Assembly: GCA_905234275.1 (NCBI GenBank)
Contig: CAJOHD010000003.1
Span: forward strand, 76,362-140,361
Length of the DNA: 64,000 bases
Source of the DNA: an uncultured Bacteroidales bacterium
GTDB taxonomy: Bacteria; Bacteroidota; Bacteroidia; Bacteroidales; F082
Direction of reading: 5' to 3'
Shown: positions 62,868 to 64,000 of the stretch, piece by piece
Numbering within the stretch: the first letter of the stretch is position 1
How the letters are laid out: each line of letters begins with the position of its first letter
Program-made: the position numbers and the translations under genes
Notes under the pieces: generated by a model
Told to the model about the DNA's origin: nothing
Seen by the model: only the letters and a program-made list of their open reading frames with translations
The model's database searches: none

Positions 62868-63874
62868 TATTGTATTGTTTCAATTATTCTTTGCATATCT
62901 GTGATACCATACCGCTGATCGCAAATGAGCGACAGCTCAGTATCGAATATTTGGTTCACTCTCATTTCAGAAGTGATGAGCTTATTCTTAGGCCAATGTA
63001 TTGGGCAATAAATCTGGGCGTCAATTAGTTTCTTTCGGACAGCATTGCGTTGCTCAGCGGTCTCAAAAAAAACCGGCACAAACAATGGAACAGCTTTGTT
63101 TGTCAGTTTAGCCAAAGTGTTTTGTTTCACATGGTCGTGAAGACATTTGGCATTATCTCTTCTTTTGTCACGCATTTCCTCCATAACCTCTGATTGGTAG
63201 ATTGCCAGCGACAAACCATCCATTTCATAGTTTTGATAGTCTTCCACCAAATGATGACCAAACTCAGAATAGAGATTCAAGAACGTTTGCTTGTCAACAG
63301 TTTCATCACCTTCTATAAACGCCTTTTTCATCCGCATGGCTTGTTCCTTACAAGCCAAATGATGATATGGCTTCAAATGATAATCCTTCAACCCGCTTAC
63401 TACAGCACCTGTCACTACGCCCATCCATTTGCGAATGCTGGCAAAAGAGTAGTCTGCTTCAATATCATCATTCTCCATCAAGAAAGAATGGGTTCTATCG
63501 TAGATTATGGTTGCGCCATTTTCTTTGAACTGATGGATAATTTCTTTATCAATTGTGTTTTCATAACCAAAGTAGTTGCTTACATAGAAGATGTCGGTTT
63601 GCTTATCAGTATCAATGTGGTAATGCAACTCGCCGTCAAAACTAATGTCGTACAGCTCAACTTCGATGCCCCGCTTTAGAAACGGATCAACCATTGAGTC
63701 GCAACACCATGCTGGAAGATACGCCTTGTTAACCGGTTTTGACTTGACAATATCCTGAATTATCAAATCGATAGCCGTTCTGCCAGATAAGACATAGCAA
63801 CCGTTCCTATCGTTAGACAGTCCAAAGGGCTCTAGTTCCAACCAAAACTCACTGCCAATTTCTTTAGATATCAT
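62867..63874 (-). CDS. PLP-dependent transferase, DegT-like fold type I
   Basis: The protein of 335 residues starts MISKEIGSEFW from the ATG at 63872-63874. A longer ORF reaches 63904 but would overlap the preceding gene much more. It has GRTAIDLIIQDI near the N terminus, AYLPAWCCDSMVDPF, the IIYDRTHSFLM segment with the PLP-binding Asp, and SFASIRKWMGVVTGAVV with the likely Schiff-base Lys. It is shorter and more diverged than the DegT enzymes elsewhere in the window. It may aminate a sugar or act on an amino acid. Confidence 0.7.
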   Translation of the reverse strand: MISKEIGSEFWLELEPFGLSNDRNGCYVLSGRTAIDLIIQDIVKSKPVNKAYLPAWCCDSMVDPFLKRGIEVELYDISFDGELHYHIDTDKQTDIFYVSNYFGYENTIDKEIIHQFKENGATIIYDRTHSFLMENDDIEADYSFASIRKWMGVVTGAVVSGLKDYHLKPYHHLACKEQAMRMKKAFIEGDETVDKQTFLNLYSEFGHHLVEDYQNYEMDGLSLAIYQSEVMEEMRDKRRDNAKCLHDHVKQNTLAKLTNKAVPLFVPVFFETAEQRNAVRKKLIDAQIYCPIHWPKNKLITSEMRVNQIFDTELSLICDQRYGITDMQRIIETIQ

Positions 63875-64000
63875 TGCGTTTCTGTTCTTTAATGAGGGCT
63901 TCACGTTGTGCCAAAGCTTTCACAACGAGGTCATGCTTGCCCTGTTCCTCCCACTCGGCAGCCCTATATTCATGGAAACTGATGATACCACTTGTTTCAA
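63864..64000 (-). CDS. C-terminal end of an unknown protein (cut by window edge)
   Basis: The frame GIISFHEYRAAEWEEQGKHD continues to ALIKEQKRNDI and a stop at 63864-63866. It is open to the right edge, and the next gene's start overlaps it by 11 bases, so the two are coupled. Charged and helical, with no recognisable domain in the 45 residues visible. Confidence 0.55.
   Translation of the reverse strand, partial: ETSGIISFHEYRAAEWEEQGKHDLVVKALAQREALIKEQKRNDI

Overview
The window reads as a chromosomal segment of a Bacteroidota bacterium, most likely order Bacteroidales. Support comes from the gene content (SLBB/Wza-like export protein, YfcC carrier, FucP, GxxExxY proteins, WbuC cupins, FdtA-type ketoisomerases, a DUF6266-like protein), from promoters of the TTTG...TAnnTTTG type, and from weak ribosome binding sites. 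No rRNA or tRNA gene was seen. Almost all genes from about 7.5 kb onward lie on the minus strand.

Layout. 1-9.7 kb is ordinary chromosome: a dual ABC ATPase (cut by the window edge), a YfcC-type carrier, a PEGA-domain envelope protein, class II aldolase, a small secreted protein and RNase R. 9.8-13.7 kb encodes polysaccharide chain-length and export proteins, preceded by three 114-bp tandem repeats. 14.1-23.4 kb is a fucose and surface-sugar region: mutarotase, fucose permease, a nucleotidyltransferase/GHMP-kinase fusion, GDP-fucose synthesis (gmd, fcl), a GNAT-like acyltransferase, GT2 and a DegT aminotransferase. 24.7-29.2 kb holds a compact phage-derived-looking module (sigma-like protein, M15 peptidase, overlapping spanin-like pair, DUF6266-like protein), punctuated by terminators and a repeated promoter-like motif. 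29.6-58.3 kb is a mosaic of predicted anti-phage genes and nucleotide-sugar genes: a KAP-KAP-deaminase operon, a Septu-like ATPase/HNH pair downstream of a 1237-residue protein, an HD-GHKL protein, a free-standing Hint protein, and a TIR-like/methyltransferase-like protein coupled to an SSS transporter. Interleaved are rmlA, two fdtA-like genes, a second DegT gene and a beta-helix protein. 58.7-64 kb is a surface-polysaccharide or small-molecule cluster with three ATP-grasp enzymes, a hexapeptide acyltransferase and a PLP enzyme.

How it fits together. One intact and three broken copies of wbuC mark edges of the mosaic, and a remnant of a second DegT gene and an epimerase with one stop codon lie at other joints. 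This suggests cassettes were exchanged by recombination in a polysaccharide locus. Three families of short palindromic repeats pervade the first 25 kb. They lie between genes, inside two coding sequences as in-frame peptide inserts, and as arms on either side of PD-(D/E)XK (GxxExxY) genes. The strongest candidates for an undescribed system are the four-gene KAP/KAP/deaminase operon (29580-34857) and the two-gene TIR-like-methyltransferase/SSS operon (55374-58269). All functions are inferred from motifs read by eye; no database search was possible.
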